The translations under genes were made by a program, and so were the position numbers. A stretch of DNA of 64,000 bases from WJMT01 sp964456985 (lineage in GTDB: Bacteria; Acidobacteriota; Aminicenantia; Aminicenantales; Aminicenantaceae), in NCBI GenBank assembly GCA_964456985.1, contig CAYWDH010000001.1, forward strand, positions 85,131-149,130, read 5' to 3'. The number at the start of each line of letters is the position of its first letter. Position 1 is the stretch's first letter. Shown piece by piece: positions 35,201 to 44,059 of the stretch. The notes under the pieces are model-generated. The model saw only the letters and a list, made by a program, of their open reading frames with translations. It had not been told where the DNA came from and ran no database searches.

Positions 35201-35232
35201 AGGAGGGATATTTCTTCTATCCTTCTTTTTTT
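35201..35232 (+). terminator. Rho-independent terminator of the abiE operon
   Basis: Ten-base stem (35201-35210 with 35218-35227, two G-U pairs) with a seven-base loop, then a run of T to 35232. It starts at the base after the toxin stop codon. Confidence 0.7.
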
Positions 35233-35233
35233 A

Positions 35234-36130
35234 TTAATAAGGAATATCGCCTTTGACTTTAGTGCTTACGATGAAGAACTGGTAATCTCGATAATGGACA
35301 GTGATCTCGGTCCGGTTGTAAAGCCTTCTGTTTTTATGATAGTAAGCCTCAATGAGTGAGTATTTATTGGGAAATCTTATGTCTTTGATCCTGTGCTTGA
35401 ATTCCACAGAACACATGACCTCAGGCCTTGCCTGGAGGAACTCTGCTTCAATTTCAAGGGCATCCATATTCTCAACTGAATCAGATGTCCATTCGATTCT
35501 GGTGATGCTGTAGTCTTCTTCACTTATCCACGCTTTCCCGTGCATTTTGTTTCCTTGTGCATGGGGTCTGGGTATGGCTTCAATGACGATCTCCTCATCC
35601 ATATAGTGTTTCTCTCTTCCTATGATCTGATAGTCATAATCGGCTTGATTGGACTTTCCGAAAATGGCTACAGGCGCTAAGAAAAGCTGGGAGTGGTGGA
35701 ATCTTGTTTTAAGCTCTGCATTTTTTACATGTTTTTTCTCATGATTTTCGCTGAGAAGGATCCTTTTTTCCATCACTTTGTTTGTATAGGGTTTGCGTAT
35801 GAGCTGGTAGTCGTAGACACATCGGTATACATCTCTTAAATGAGGAGAACACCCTATTGTTATTTTATAAGGTCCGTCTCCCAATCCATGACGAATGACT
35901 ATCTCTCTTAGTCTTTCTGGAAGTTCAGCAAACTCTACTTCAAGGATCTTCTCTTTGCACACGAAATAAAGGGCCAGGCTTCTTATCTTCTCGCAGTAAT
36001 CAGCGCACTTATCCAGTATGGCTTCTAACGCCGTATCGTTCGAGTTAACAAGGAGTGCTTCTTGGCTTAAAATGTGTGAAGTAAAAAGCAGAAAAAAGCA
36101 TAAAAGAATAAATATGATTTTCTTTTTCAT
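35234..36130 (-). CDS. Secreted protein, LolA-like outer-membrane-lipid fold
   Basis: A 298-residue exported protein; signal peptide about 1-22 (SHILSQ). A helical segment (about 30-70) with a Cys pair (CADYCEKI) is followed by antiparallel strands reading like the LolA/VioE-type half barrel: RFHHSQLFLAPVAIFG, VIEAIPRP, HGKAWISEEDYSITRIEW, and ending YNRTEITVHYRDYQFF. This is a recurring secreted family in the VWFA/beta-propeller-rich phyla. Function unknown. It precedes or follows the beta-propeller gene on the same strand (74 bp apart), so they may be co-transcribed. Confidence 0.65.
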   Translation of the reverse strand: MKKKIIFILLCFFLLFTSHILSQEALLVNSNDTALEAILDKCADYCEKIRSLALYFVCKEKILEVEFAELPERLREIVIRHGLGDGPYKITIGCSPHLRDVYRCVYDYQLIRKPYTNKVMEKRILLSENHEKKHVKNAELKTRFHHSQLFLAPVAIFGKSNQADYDYQIIGREKHYMDEEIVIEAIPRPHAQGNKMHGKAWISEEDYSITRIEWTSDSVENMDALEIEAEFLQARPEVMCSVEFKHRIKDIRFPNKYSLIEAYYHKNRRLYNRTEITVHYRDYQFFIVSTKVKGDIPY

Positions 36131-36204
36131 CTCTTACCCCTTACTCCCAAATTCTAATTAAAAGATCTGGGTATGTCAAACAAGCGAATACTAAAACCTG
36201 ATTT

Positions 36205-37260
36205 TTATTCATCCTCCACCTGATACCTGACCACATCTATGGTCCCATCCTCATTGTATTCTCTAAAGAATAAAAAGTTCTTATGTGTAGCGATAAGCGT
36301 TCCTCTCACATTCAACCAGAAGCTATCCAAATAAGTGCCTTTTTTATCGAATAGGTCAAAAAGCATTCCTCTTTTTTCATCAAAAGTGGAGGTCCACACC
36401 AGGATGTTTCCCCGAAATGTGTAAATATAATTAATATCGGATACATATTTTCTTTCAGGAATTTTAGGCCCGGGCCGGTCCGTTGTTCTCTTTGGTGCTT
36501 TTACTCGGGGATATGGGCGGGTGAATTTATTGATGATTTCCCCCATCCTAATGTCCAATACCGTAACCATGTATTCCTCTGGATCAGTCCAGATGCAAAA
36601 TCGCCCATCATGGCTCATGATGGTGACAGCACGTCCCCAATTCACCATGATATTTTCACCTCGATAGGCTCTTAGGATAGCCCCAGGGAATTCCTTTATC
36701 ACTTCTTCGTTTTTTGAAAGCACCACAATTGACATTTGATAATCAACAATATTCCCTGTGCTCTCCTTAGCATCAGAAAAATTCGTTTTAATCAAAATAA
36801 AATAATCTCTCAATAGACCAAGCAGAAGACTGTAGCGTTTGGTTAAATGGAATTCTTTCAATAATTTCCCTTCCAGATCCATATGCAGGATTTTGGAGTT
36901 TCCTGAATCATAGATAAAGATGTCCTTCTCTTGAAGTACATACCTTACGAACTGTTGGATCTCTCCTGGTCCCTGGCCTTTTTTAAATAGATTTTTAACA
37001 AATTGGCCCTCTGGTGTGAATTTAAGGAGCTGATTGGAGTCATGAAGAAAAATAAATCCATCTTCTGAGATTTTCACAAATTGGGGCCGTTTGAAAAAGA
37101 ATTCCTCTCCCTGGTCATTTATTCGAAGAACTTCCTTTACATCAAGGATCCGGCCGGCATTGGGATTCAATGGCTTTTTAGGATTCTCGATAATTTCCTG
37201 GGAAAAAACTAATGGAAGGAAAAGCAAAAAGAAAAATAGAATGAAAACAAATTTTTTCAT
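36205..37260 (-). CDS. Secreted six-bladed beta-propeller protein
   Basis: A 351-residue exported protein; signal peptide about 1-20 (LVFSQE). Blades with NHL-like strands repeat from about residue 40; the hallmark GQGPGEIQQF (about 94-103) is typical of the six-bladed beta-propeller (6-bladed_NHL-like) family of Bacteroidota and Aminicenantes-like genomes. No catalytic residues are evident, so it is likely a binding or scaffold domain. 26 bp separate it from the VWFA paralogue upstream. Confidence 0.85.
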   Translation of the reverse strand: MKKFVFILFFFLLFLPLVFSQEIIENPKKPLNPNAGRILDVKEVLRINDQGEEFFFKRPQFVKISEDGFIFLHDSNQLLKFTPEGQFVKNLFKKGQGPGEIQQFVRYVLQEKDIFIYDSGNSKILHMDLEGKLLKEFHLTKRYSLLLGLLRDYFILIKTNFSDAKESTGNIVDYQMSIVVLSKNEEVIKEFPGAILRAYRGENIMVNWGRAVTIMSHDGRFCIWTDPEEYMVTVLDIRMGEIINKFTRPYPRVKAPKRTTDRPGPKIPERKYVSDINYIYTFRGNILVWTSTFDEKRGMLFDLFDKKGTYLDSFWLNVRGTLIATHKNFLFFREYNEDGTIDVVRYQVEDE

Positions 37261-37286
37261 TTTTTAGCTCCCAAATTTTTATTATA

Positions 37287-38441
37287 TCAATCAGCCACAT
37301 AACCGGCTCGGTGGGTGATCCGAAAGCCTCCGCCTCTAATCCGGACCTCTATTTTATGGAATTTATTATCTGCCTTGTATTCTTTGGGAGTGTAGTAAAC
37401 CAGATAATAATTTTCAGAAGCCTCCACTGTCTTTTTAAACGCCACAGCCACATTGGCGGAGCTTTCAGTCAAGCCTCCGGTGGCTTTGGCCAGGTCATTA
37501 AACGCACCGAATATCTCGCCCGATGAATCCTCCATTTTTATCTCCTGGCCCGCATAATTGGTCATCCGGGTTATATCCAGTACATCGGACGGCTTCTTTG
37601 TGATGAACACAAAATGACCGGATATGGAAGCATCTGAAAAAGCTGTTTTGATTTCCTCCACATGCTGGGGCATACTGGCTTGTAATTCCAATCTATCTAA
37701 GGGATCAATAAATTCAGGGATAGGCAAACTCTGTTTTTGATAAAACAAAAACACATGTTTTTGTCCTTCGGTTTTTTTGAGATCCTCTGCCAGTTGAGTG
37801 AGCTTGGATACATCAACCTGCTGCAGAGCCTTCATCTTTCTTAAAATATCCATGCACATGAGAGATTTTGGTGTCATATCCTCTGTATAGACAATTTTCC
37901 TTATCTGCTCATAAAGGTTTCTGTATTCAGAGGCTCCCATGACAATATCCTTTCTCAGTTTGGCTTTCAGCTGATCAGCGATCTTTTGTTTGGGCAGGAT
38001 TTTGAAGGCATCCTCTTTAATGGTATAGGCTCGAACCGGAGTGTAGATCTTAAGCGTATCTCCGGGAAGCATCACTTTATTGAAAAAATAGTCCATGACC
38101 TCATTTAGTTTGGGAAGGTAAGTGCGGATCTCAAACACAAATACAAAGTTCCGTGATTCAATCTCAGGCTCTCTTGTCTTTACCGCTTCTTTGTGCATTT
38201 CCTCTCTTTCAATGGTTTTTTTCTTTATGAGATACACCGCATCAATCCTCTGCTGCACTCCGTCTTCATAGAGCAGAAAGTCGTGAATGGAGAGGTCCCT
38301 TATAAAATGCCCCTTTTTATAAACCCTTACCGGAACTTCGATGCTGACCACGCGTGCCACATGCTCTTCCTGCGGCAAGGAAGGACTTAAAAAGAGTAAA
38401 CATGATAAAAACAGAAATCCTCCCGTCAGCATTTTTTTCAT
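37287..38441 (-). CDS. Secreted VWFA-related protein (second paralogue)
   Basis: A 384-residue exported protein with the same architecture as 32413-33573: signal peptide (about 1-23), VSIEVPVRVYKKGHFIRDLS..IHDFLLYEDGVQQRIDAVYLI, a VWA-like central region and the terminal YYLVYYTPKEYKADNKFHK...HRAGYVAD. Short matching stretches along the whole length (KHVFLFYQKQSLPIP vs KHVFFFYQKNMLPVP) show a duplication. The two copies are 3.7 kb apart and bracket the AbiE module and the two other secreted genes. Function unknown. Confidence 0.88.
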   Translation of the reverse strand: MKKMLTGGFLFLSCLLFLSPSLPQEEHVARVVSIEVPVRVYKKGHFIRDLSIHDFLLYEDGVQQRIDAVYLIKKKTIEREEMHKEAVKTREPEIESRNFVFVFEIRTYLPKLNEVMDYFFNKVMLPGDTLKIYTPVRAYTIKEDAFKILPKQKIADQLKAKLRKDIVMGASEYRNLYEQIRKIVYTEDMTPKSLMCMDILRKMKALQQVDVSKLTQLAEDLKKTEGQKHVFLFYQKQSLPIPEFIDPLDRLELQASMPQHVEEIKTAFSDASISGHFVFITKKPSDVLDITRMTNYAGQEIKMEDSSGEIFGAFNDLAKATGGLTESSANVAVAFKKTVEASENYYLVYYTPKEYKADNKFHKIEVRIRGGGFRITHRAGYVAD

Positions 38442-38604
38442 TTTTTTGTCCCCATTATAAACTGCCGAACCTATTCAAAAAAAAGCCCTAACTTTTGACT
38501 GATACTTGATAAAACCTTTCACTCACACCAACAGCAAAATTTATGCCAACAGCCTTACCCTGTTTTTAAAAGGAGTGAAGAAGAAAATATGTGACTCAGA
38601 GAGG

Positions 38605-40344
38605 TCACCTGTCCTCTTTTTTTGTATAAACCACCTTTCCGTCCACAATGGTGTAAAGGACCTCAGCTCCGAGGATCTCATCTTCGGGAACGGTCATGAT
38701 GTCCTTGGACAGCACCGTGATATCCGCCAGCTTACCCGGAGATAATGAGCCCAGAGTATCTTCCTGAAAGCACGCATAAGCTCCGTTAATGGTGTAAGAG
38801 CGCAGGGCTTCTTCCCTGGTCATTTTTTGTTCCGGATAAAAAAGCTCTCCGTTTGACATCTTTCTGGTCACAGCCGCATAAAAACAGGGAATAGGATCCA
38901 CATCTTCGACCGGCGCATCTGTTCCATTGCAGATCAGAGCGCCTGTATCCATGAGCTTTCTCCATACATAAGCACCCTGTTCAGCCCTTTCCTCTCCCAG
39001 ACGCTTAAGGACCCAAGGCCCGTCTGATGTGCAGTGAATGGCCTGCATGGAAGCGATCACACTCAGTTTGCCGAAACGGGGAATGTCTTGGGGGCTTAGA
39101 TGCTGGGCGTGTTCCACTCTCCATCTCAGGTCTTTTTTATCAGGATGGGCTTTAAAAGCCTCCTCATAGATATCCAATACCTCTCTATTGGCCCTGTCCC
39201 CTATGGCATGGATGCAGAGCTGAAAATCATTCTCTATAGCGATCCGGGCGGTCTCTTGAATGACTTTCACAGGAGTTGTGTTCAATCCTGTGCTTGAGGG
39301 AAGGTCCTTATAAGGTTCAAGAAACCAGGCTCCATGGGATCCCAAAGCTCCGTCCATAAACCTCTTTATCGCCCGAACAGTCAAATGATGATCTCCCACG
39401 CCCAGAAGTCTGTATGCGGAAAGATTTTCTTTGGTGAGTCTCTCGTTCCCTTCACTGATCATGACATTAAGACGGACTCCCAGCTTCCCCTGCTCAGCAA
39501 ATTCCTTAAACAGGTCTATGGTGTTGAAGGATGAGCTGGCATCATAAACGCTGGTGAGCCCTTTTGACAGACATTCCTTATCCGCCAACTCCACAACTTT
39601 TCTCCGCTCTTCTTCCACCTGCTCAGGAGTTCTATTCTTAAGTGATATGGAATAAGCCCTTCTCACCAGTCCTTGAGCGGTCTCTCTGAAAGCGCCTATA
39701 GGATTCCCTTCCGGGTCCCTGACGATCTCTCCTCCTTCAGGGGCAGTGGTCTCTTTTGTGATGCCAGCCAGCTCCATGGCTCTGGCATTGACTATACAGG
39801 AATGCCCGCTGGCATGAGTCAGCATCACCGGATTTTCAGGGCTGACTCTACTCAGATCATCATGATAAGGAAGCCCGTCCACATTGGGTTGGGGCGCCTC
39901 ATCCCATTTTTCCTGATGCCACCCCCTGCCCAGAATCCATTCTCCCGGCTCTTTATCTTTGACTGCTTCTTCGACCATGGAGACAATTTCCTGCCAGTTC
40001 TTCACATGCATCAGATTGAGAGACAGAGCAGCCTGCCCTATACCTGTAAAATGAAGGTGGCTGTCTATAAAACCGGGAACAGCCAGTTTCCCCTCAAGGT
40101 CTATGACTTCAGTGCTGTCTCCGATGTAAGAATCAATTTCCTCATTATCGCACAGAGCCATGACTTTCCCCTCTCTTACTGCTAGGGCCGTAACTTCTGA
40201 TTGGGTATCATCCAAAGTCACGATCTTCCCGTTTCTGAGGACCAAATCAGCCGGTTCCTTTTGCGGCGAACAGGAGAAAAAAGAACAAGCCACAAAAACC
40301 AACAAAAGAAATACCGTAAAACTTGAATAAAGCTTTTTAAACAT
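38605..40344 (-). CDS. YtcJ-like amidohydrolase lipoprotein
   Basis: About 579 residues. AAGGAG seven bases before the ATG at 40344 is preferred to a GTG two codons upstream. Exported lipoprotein (lipobox FFSC, Cys ~25). The amidohydrolase_3 family signature is complete: GKIVTLD, VPGFIDSHLHF (metal HxH ~96), LGRGWHQEKW, THASGHSC, CIHAIGDRAN, RVEHAQHL and GTDAPVEDVDP. The enzyme is metal-dependent and probably hydrolyses an amide or cyclic substrate at the cell envelope; substrate unknown. It is followed by an intergenic stretch without genes (38442-38604). Confidence 0.92.
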   Translation of the reverse strand: MFKKLYSSFTVFLLLVFVACSFFSCSPQKEPADLVLRNGKIVTLDDTQSEVTALAVREGKVMALCDNEEIDSYIGDSTEVIDLEGKLAVPGFIDSHLHFTGIGQAALSLNLMHVKNWQEIVSMVEEAVKDKEPGEWILGRGWHQEKWDEAPQPNVDGLPYHDDLSRVSPENPVMLTHASGHSCIVNARAMELAGITKETTAPEGGEIVRDPEGNPIGAFRETAQGLVRRAYSISLKNRTPEQVEEERRKVVELADKECLSKGLTSVYDASSSFNTIDLFKEFAEQGKLGVRLNVMISEGNERLTKENLSAYRLLGVGDHHLTVRAIKRFMDGALGSHGAWFLEPYKDLPSSTGLNTTPVKVIQETARIAIENDFQLCIHAIGDRANREVLDIYEEAFKAHPDKKDLRWRVEHAQHLSPQDIPRFGKLSVIASMQAIHCTSDGPWVLKRLGEERAEQGAYVWRKLMDTGALICNGTDAPVEDVDPIPCFYAAVTRKMSNGELFYPEQKMTREEALRSYTINGAYACFQEDTLGSLSPGKLADITVLSKDIMTVPEDEILGAEVLYTIVDGKVVYTKKEDR

Positions 40345-40441
40345 AATCACACTCCTTCCCCATAACTATTCTGCATCCATTCAGTTTAAGACAAAAATCT
40401 GAGAGTTTAAAGTTTTTTTTATGAAACCTAAATTATTCATC

Positions 40442-40470
40442 TTCACATTAAACGCTGATTCTGTTAGAAT
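40442..40470 (+). promoter_or_regulatory. Candidate promoter for the PilZ/amidase genes
   Basis: TTCACA (40442-40447), 17 bases, TAGAAT (40465-40470), each 5 of 6 to consensus, about 55 bases before the ATG at 40526. Confidence 0.42.
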
Positions 40471-40525
40471 TTATTATCAATTAATATGAACATCTATCAA
40501 AAAATTTTGACTTTATGAACTGCCT

Positions 40526-40828
40526 ATGAACAAGAACAAAAGAACAATTAACAGAGAAAGCAATCTCAGAGAAAAAATGCGCGTGGATACCGTACAAAAG
40601 GTGAGTTATAGAACGAATTCCTATATAAGGGGCGAAGGCTTCTCCCAGAATTTGAGCGAAAACGGATGCTGCCTCTTTCTTAACGAAGAGGTCCCCATAG
40701 GCTCTCTCATAGAAATCACATTTGACACACTTGGCAATAACTCAAATGACATAAGAGTGATCGGAAGGGTCATCTGGCAGAAAGATTTTCTCTCCGGTAT
40801 AAAATTTCTTCCTGACATCAAAGTATAG
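40526..40828 (+). CDS. PilZ-domain protein
   Basis: A 100-residue single-domain protein. The cyclic-di-GMP binding signature is present: RxxxR (REKMR, about 15-19) followed by SENG in NLSENGCCLFL (about 47-57; the D/NxSxxG motif), then IEITF and GRVIWQ strands. A stand-alone PilZ domain typically acts as a c-di-GMP-responsive adaptor. It lies 10 bp before the amidase gene and is likely co-transcribed. The N-terminal 15 residues are polar and basic. Confidence 0.88.
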   Translation: MNKNKRTINRESNLREKMRVDTVQKVSYRTNSYIRGEGFSQNLSENGCCLFLNEEVPIGSLIEITFDTLGNNSNDIRVIGRVIWQKDFLSGIKFLPDIKV

Positions 40829-40838
40829 AATAACTTTT

Positions 40839-42401
40839 ATGTGTATTTCAAAACATGTATGCCTTATATCTGTATCCCTTTCCTTTCTGTTCTTTCAGGC
40901 ATGCCAAAAACAAACAGGCAAACAGGCCGAATCTTTTCAAATCATTGAAGCGACCATAAAAGACATCCACGCAGCCTATCTCTCCGGAGACCTCACCTGC
41001 CAGGAACTGGTGAAGGCCTATCTCGACCGAATTGAAAAATACGACCAGGCAAAAAAGCTAAACTCCATTGTGGTTATCAATCCCAATGCCCTTAAAAGAG
41101 CGGCAGAGCTCGATGAGGAACTGCAACAAACAAAGAAGCTCCGCCCCCTTCATGGCATTCCAGTGATCGTAAAAGATAACTTTGAAACCCATGACCTCCA
41201 GACAACGGCCGGTTCAGAGGTTTTAAAAGGTTTTATCCCTCCTGATGATGCCTTCGAGGTCAAAGCGCTGCGTAGAGCCGGAGCTGTGATCCTCGCCAAA
41301 TCAAATATGGCCGAATGGGCCTTCAGCCCCTATGAGACAGTGAGTTCGATCTTAGGTATTACCAGGAATCCCTATGACCTGAACCGCACTCCGGCCGGCT
41401 CCAGCGGAGGAACCGCTGCAGCTGTGGCCGCTAATTTCGGCACCATAGGGCTTGGAACGGATACGGGAAATTCCATAAGAGGCCCTTCCGCGCACTGCTG
41501 CCTGGTGGGAATCCGCTCCACAATGGGCCTGACCAGCAGGGACGGGATCATCCCCCTTTATAATAGAAATGATATCGGCGGCCCCATGACACGGACTGTG
41601 GAAGATGCAGTAAGGATTTTAGATGTGATATCAGGATATGACCCGGAAGACCCCATTACGGAAAGATGCCGGGGAAAAATCCCGGATACATACACTGATT
41701 TTCTGGACAAAGACGGACTTAAAGGGGCTTGCATAGGTGTTTTTAGAGTCCTTGCTGACCGGGCCGCATCAGACCCCCAAGTCAAAGATGTGTTTGAAAA
41801 AGCTCTCCAGGATATGAAGGAACAGGGAGCTGAGATCGTCGATCCTTTTGTAATCCCTGATTTTACAGATCTCACAAAAAATCTGTGGTGTGATACCTTT
41901 CGCCACGATATCAATCAGTATCTTGCATCACTGGGAGACAAAGCACCGGTAAAGAGCCTGACAGAAATATATAATTCCGGAAAACTCATAAGGTCATCCA
42001 GAGAGAGAATCGAAGAAGCACTGGAATCACCGCTGTGGGAAAAAGCAGACTGCAAGGATGTCTATCATCAGCCTGAGAATATAAGATACCGGGAAGCCGT
42101 GCTCAAGGCCATGGATGAACAAAATGTGGATGTGATTGTCTATCCCACATGGGGCAATCCGCCCAGAAAACTGGGTGATATGAGAAGCCCGGTAGGCAAT
42201 AACAGCCGGGTAATTTCCCCTCCAACCGGACTTCCTGCCTTAACCGTACCCATGGGCTTCACCCACAAAAAACTTCCTGCAGGGCTTCAGATAGTAGGAA
42301 AACTTTTCGGAGAGCCTGAACTCATAAAAATCGCTTATTCCTATGAACAGGCCACAAAGCACCGCCGGCCTCCGACCGGATTCCCGGAAATAAAAAAATA
42401 A
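40839..42401 (+). CDS. Amidase-signature enzyme, lipoprotein
   Basis: A 520-residue amidase with an N-terminal lipobox (FFQAC, Cys ~22). The Ser-cisSer-Lys catalytic triad region is intact: VIVKDNFE (Lys ~112), PAGSSGGTAAAVAA (Ser ~188) and GTDTGNSIRGPS (Ser ~212). The length and order match the GatA/amidase family, but the export signal makes it an envelope enzyme and not a GatA. It hydrolyses carboxamides; substrate unknown. There is no obvious ribosome site before the ATG. The frame continues past its TAA into the coding remnant at 42402. Confidence 0.92.
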   Translation: MCISKHVCLISVSLSFLFFQACQKQTGKQAESFQIIEATIKDIHAAYLSGDLTCQELVKAYLDRIEKYDQAKKLNSIVVINPNALKRAAELDEELQQTKKLRPLHGIPVIVKDNFETHDLQTTAGSEVLKGFIPPDDAFEVKALRRAGAVILAKSNMAEWAFSPYETVSSILGITRNPYDLNRTPAGSSGGTAAAVAANFGTIGLGTDTGNSIRGPSAHCCLVGIRSTMGLTSRDGIIPLYNRNDIGGPMTRTVEDAVRILDVISGYDPEDPITERCRGKIPDTYTDFLDKDGLKGACIGVFRVLADRAASDPQVKDVFEKALQDMKEQGAEIVDPFVIPDFTDLTKNLWCDTFRHDINQYLASLGDKAPVKSLTEIYNSGKLIRSSRERIEEALESPLWEKADCKDVYHQPENIRYREAVLKAMDEQNVDVIVYPTWGNPPRKLGDMRSPVGNNSRVISPPTGLPALTVPMGFTHKKLPAGLQIVGKLFGEPELIKIAYSYEQATKHRRPPTGFPEIKK

Positions 42402-42545
42402 CTATCCACTATTCCTCTCTGGAGGATCGCAGACTGGACCCACTGGACATTTGCGGGATTCACCAAAGACGGCTGGGAGACCATCTACACGGTTTTCAGC
42501 TATGTCTTCCTACTATTCATCTCCCTGTATATCTTCAATAACTGA
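42402..42545 (+). pseudogene. In-frame remnant of a membrane protein C-terminus
   Basis: After the amidase stop, the same frame stays open for 47 codons to a TGA (42543-42545). The translation looks like real protein: WTHWTFAGFTKDGWETIY followed by the hydrophobic TVFSYVFLLFISLYIF. No start codon or ribosome site is apparent. It resembles the tail of a multi-pass transporter (sodium-solute symporter ends come to mind, unverified). Most simply a fragment left by deletion. The rest of the 42546-42698 gap holds a dispersed repeat. Confidence 0.5.
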
Positions 42546-42581
42546 CATTCCATCCTGCACTACATGAACCAACGGAATGAT

Positions 42582-42623
42582 CATGTTCTTAATGAATTAA
42601 GAATAATAAAAGAGTCGATCATG
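42582..42623 (+). repeat. 42-bp dispersed repeat, copy 2
   Basis: 40 of 42 bases identical to 29181-29222, same orientation. The 3' end overlaps one arm (42621-42630) of an inverted repeat with 42703-42712. Confidence 0.8.
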
Positions 42624-42712
42624 TTGACTTCATAGAAAAAATGAATTATCTTTTTTTCTTAATATGGTGTCTGAGATTTTTATGAATAATCAAGTTAAAT
42701 GAAAGTCAACAT
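42621..42712. repeat. Inverted repeat covering the M23 gene start
   Basis: ATGTTGACTT (42621-42630) is perfectly complementary to AAGTCAACAT (42703-42712), whose place is codons 2-5 of the M23 peptidase gene. With one bulge the pairing extends to include its ATG, so a transcript from upstream could fold over the start codon. Confidence 0.6.
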
Positions 42713-44030
42713 CCAGATAAAAAAAAGCAGACCCGGAAAAAATCCGGCGTTTTTCCTTTTCTATGTTCTTTTTCTTTTCATTATCTATTTTTTACTGGTT
42801 TTTTTATCAAAAGAGCCCGCAATATCGCAACAAAAACAGACGCCAACCGTTGAAGAGAAACCCGCACCCGCTGCTGAAACGGCCCCTCACCTCGTGGAAC
42901 ATAAAATCAGCATAAAAAAAGACCAGTCCTTATCAGATATACTCAAGGACTACGGTTTTTCACCCCAGGAGATCCACCGCCTAAGGGAAGAAGTGGAGCC
43001 GGTTTATGATATGGCAAAAATAAAAGCAGGAAACGAGATCCGACTTTTCTATGAAGAAAACGGACCGTTTTATTGCATGGAATACGATATAGATACAGAA
43101 AAATATCTCAAAGTGCAAAAGAGCTCCAGCTCCTATGAGGCAGAAATCCTATCTCTCCCCATAAAAACAAAAATAAAATTAGTATGGGGTGTCATAAATG
43201 ATAATCTGATTCAGGCTGTAAAAGAGGTTGGAGAAAAGGATTCCCTTGCCATTGCCATTGCCGATATATTTGCCTGGGATATAGACTTTTATGCAGATAT
43301 CAGAAAGAATGACTCTTTTGAGTTGATTTTTGAAAAAAAATATCTGGATGACAACTTCATTGGATACGGAAACATCATTGCTGCTCAATTTATAAACCAG
43401 GGGAACACCTTCCAAGCTTTCCGCTTCACCTATCCGGATACCAAGAAATGGGATTATTTTGATCCCGAAGGCAAATCCCTGCGTAAAGAATTCCTCAAAT
43501 CACCCATAAACGGCGCAAGAATCACATCCCGTTTCAGCTACAGCCGGTTCCACCCGATATGGAAAGTCTACAGGCCTCATTACGGAGTTGACTATGGAGC
43601 TCCTGTGGGAACTCCTGTTCAGGCTACTGCCGACGGTACTGTGACTTTTGTGGGCAGAAACGGCGCTGCAGGCAGGATGGTAAGAATCCGCCACAAAAAT
43701 TCCTATGAAACCATGTATCTTCATCTTCGGAGCTACGGCAGCGGAATAAGAAAAGGCGCAAAAGTAACCAGCGGGCAGATAGTTGGGTATGTGGGGTCCT
43801 CAGGAGCCTCTACCGGGCCCCATCTGGACTACAGAATCAGATACCACGGTAAATATGTCAATCCTCTCGCGCATAAATTCAAACCCGTGGCTCCATTGAG
43901 AGAGGAATATCGAAATGAATTTAATGCGGTGGTCTGGGGTTGTGAGTTGGCTCTAGCCGGGCCTCTTTCCATCTTTCCAGGCTCTACCAACTCCCCTTTA
44001 AAACCTTCTATAGCGACCTCAAACAGGTAA
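42699..44030 (+). CDS. Membrane-anchored M23 (LytM/OapA-type) peptidase
   Basis: A 443-residue envelope endopeptidase. One membrane helix (about 17-38), a Pro-rich linker, an OapA/LysM-like region (about 65-110), and the M23 domain (about 270-400). Zinc motifs: HYGVDYG (His ~294, Asp ~298). The second motif is GPHLDY, with Asp where the family usually has the third zinc ligand His (HLH); this HxD form is seen in some lineages. It would cut peptidoglycan cross-links during growth. No ribosome site is visible and its 5' end lies in an inverted repeat. Confidence 0.88.
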   Translation: MKVNIQIKKSRPGKNPAFFLFYVLFLFIIYFLLVFLSKEPAISQQKQTPTVEEKPAPAAETAPHLVEHKISIKKDQSLSDILKDYGFSPQEIHRLREEVEPVYDMAKIKAGNEIRLFYEENGPFYCMEYDIDTEKYLKVQKSSSSYEAEILSLPIKTKIKLVWGVINDNLIQAVKEVGEKDSLAIAIADIFAWDIDFYADIRKNDSFELIFEKKYLDDNFIGYGNIIAAQFINQGNTFQAFRFTYPDTKKWDYFDPEGKSLRKEFLKSPINGARITSRFSYSRFHPIWKVYRPHYGVDYGAPVGTPVQATADGTVTFVGRNGAAGRMVRIRHKNSYETMYLHLRSYGSGIRKGAKVTSGQIVGYVGSSGASTGPHLDYRIRYHGKYVNPLAHKFKPVAPLREEYRNEFNAVVWGCELALAGPLSIFPGSTNSPLKPSIATSNR

Positions 44031-44059
44031 GTGCGGGATTAAAGATTTCTTTTCCGGTC

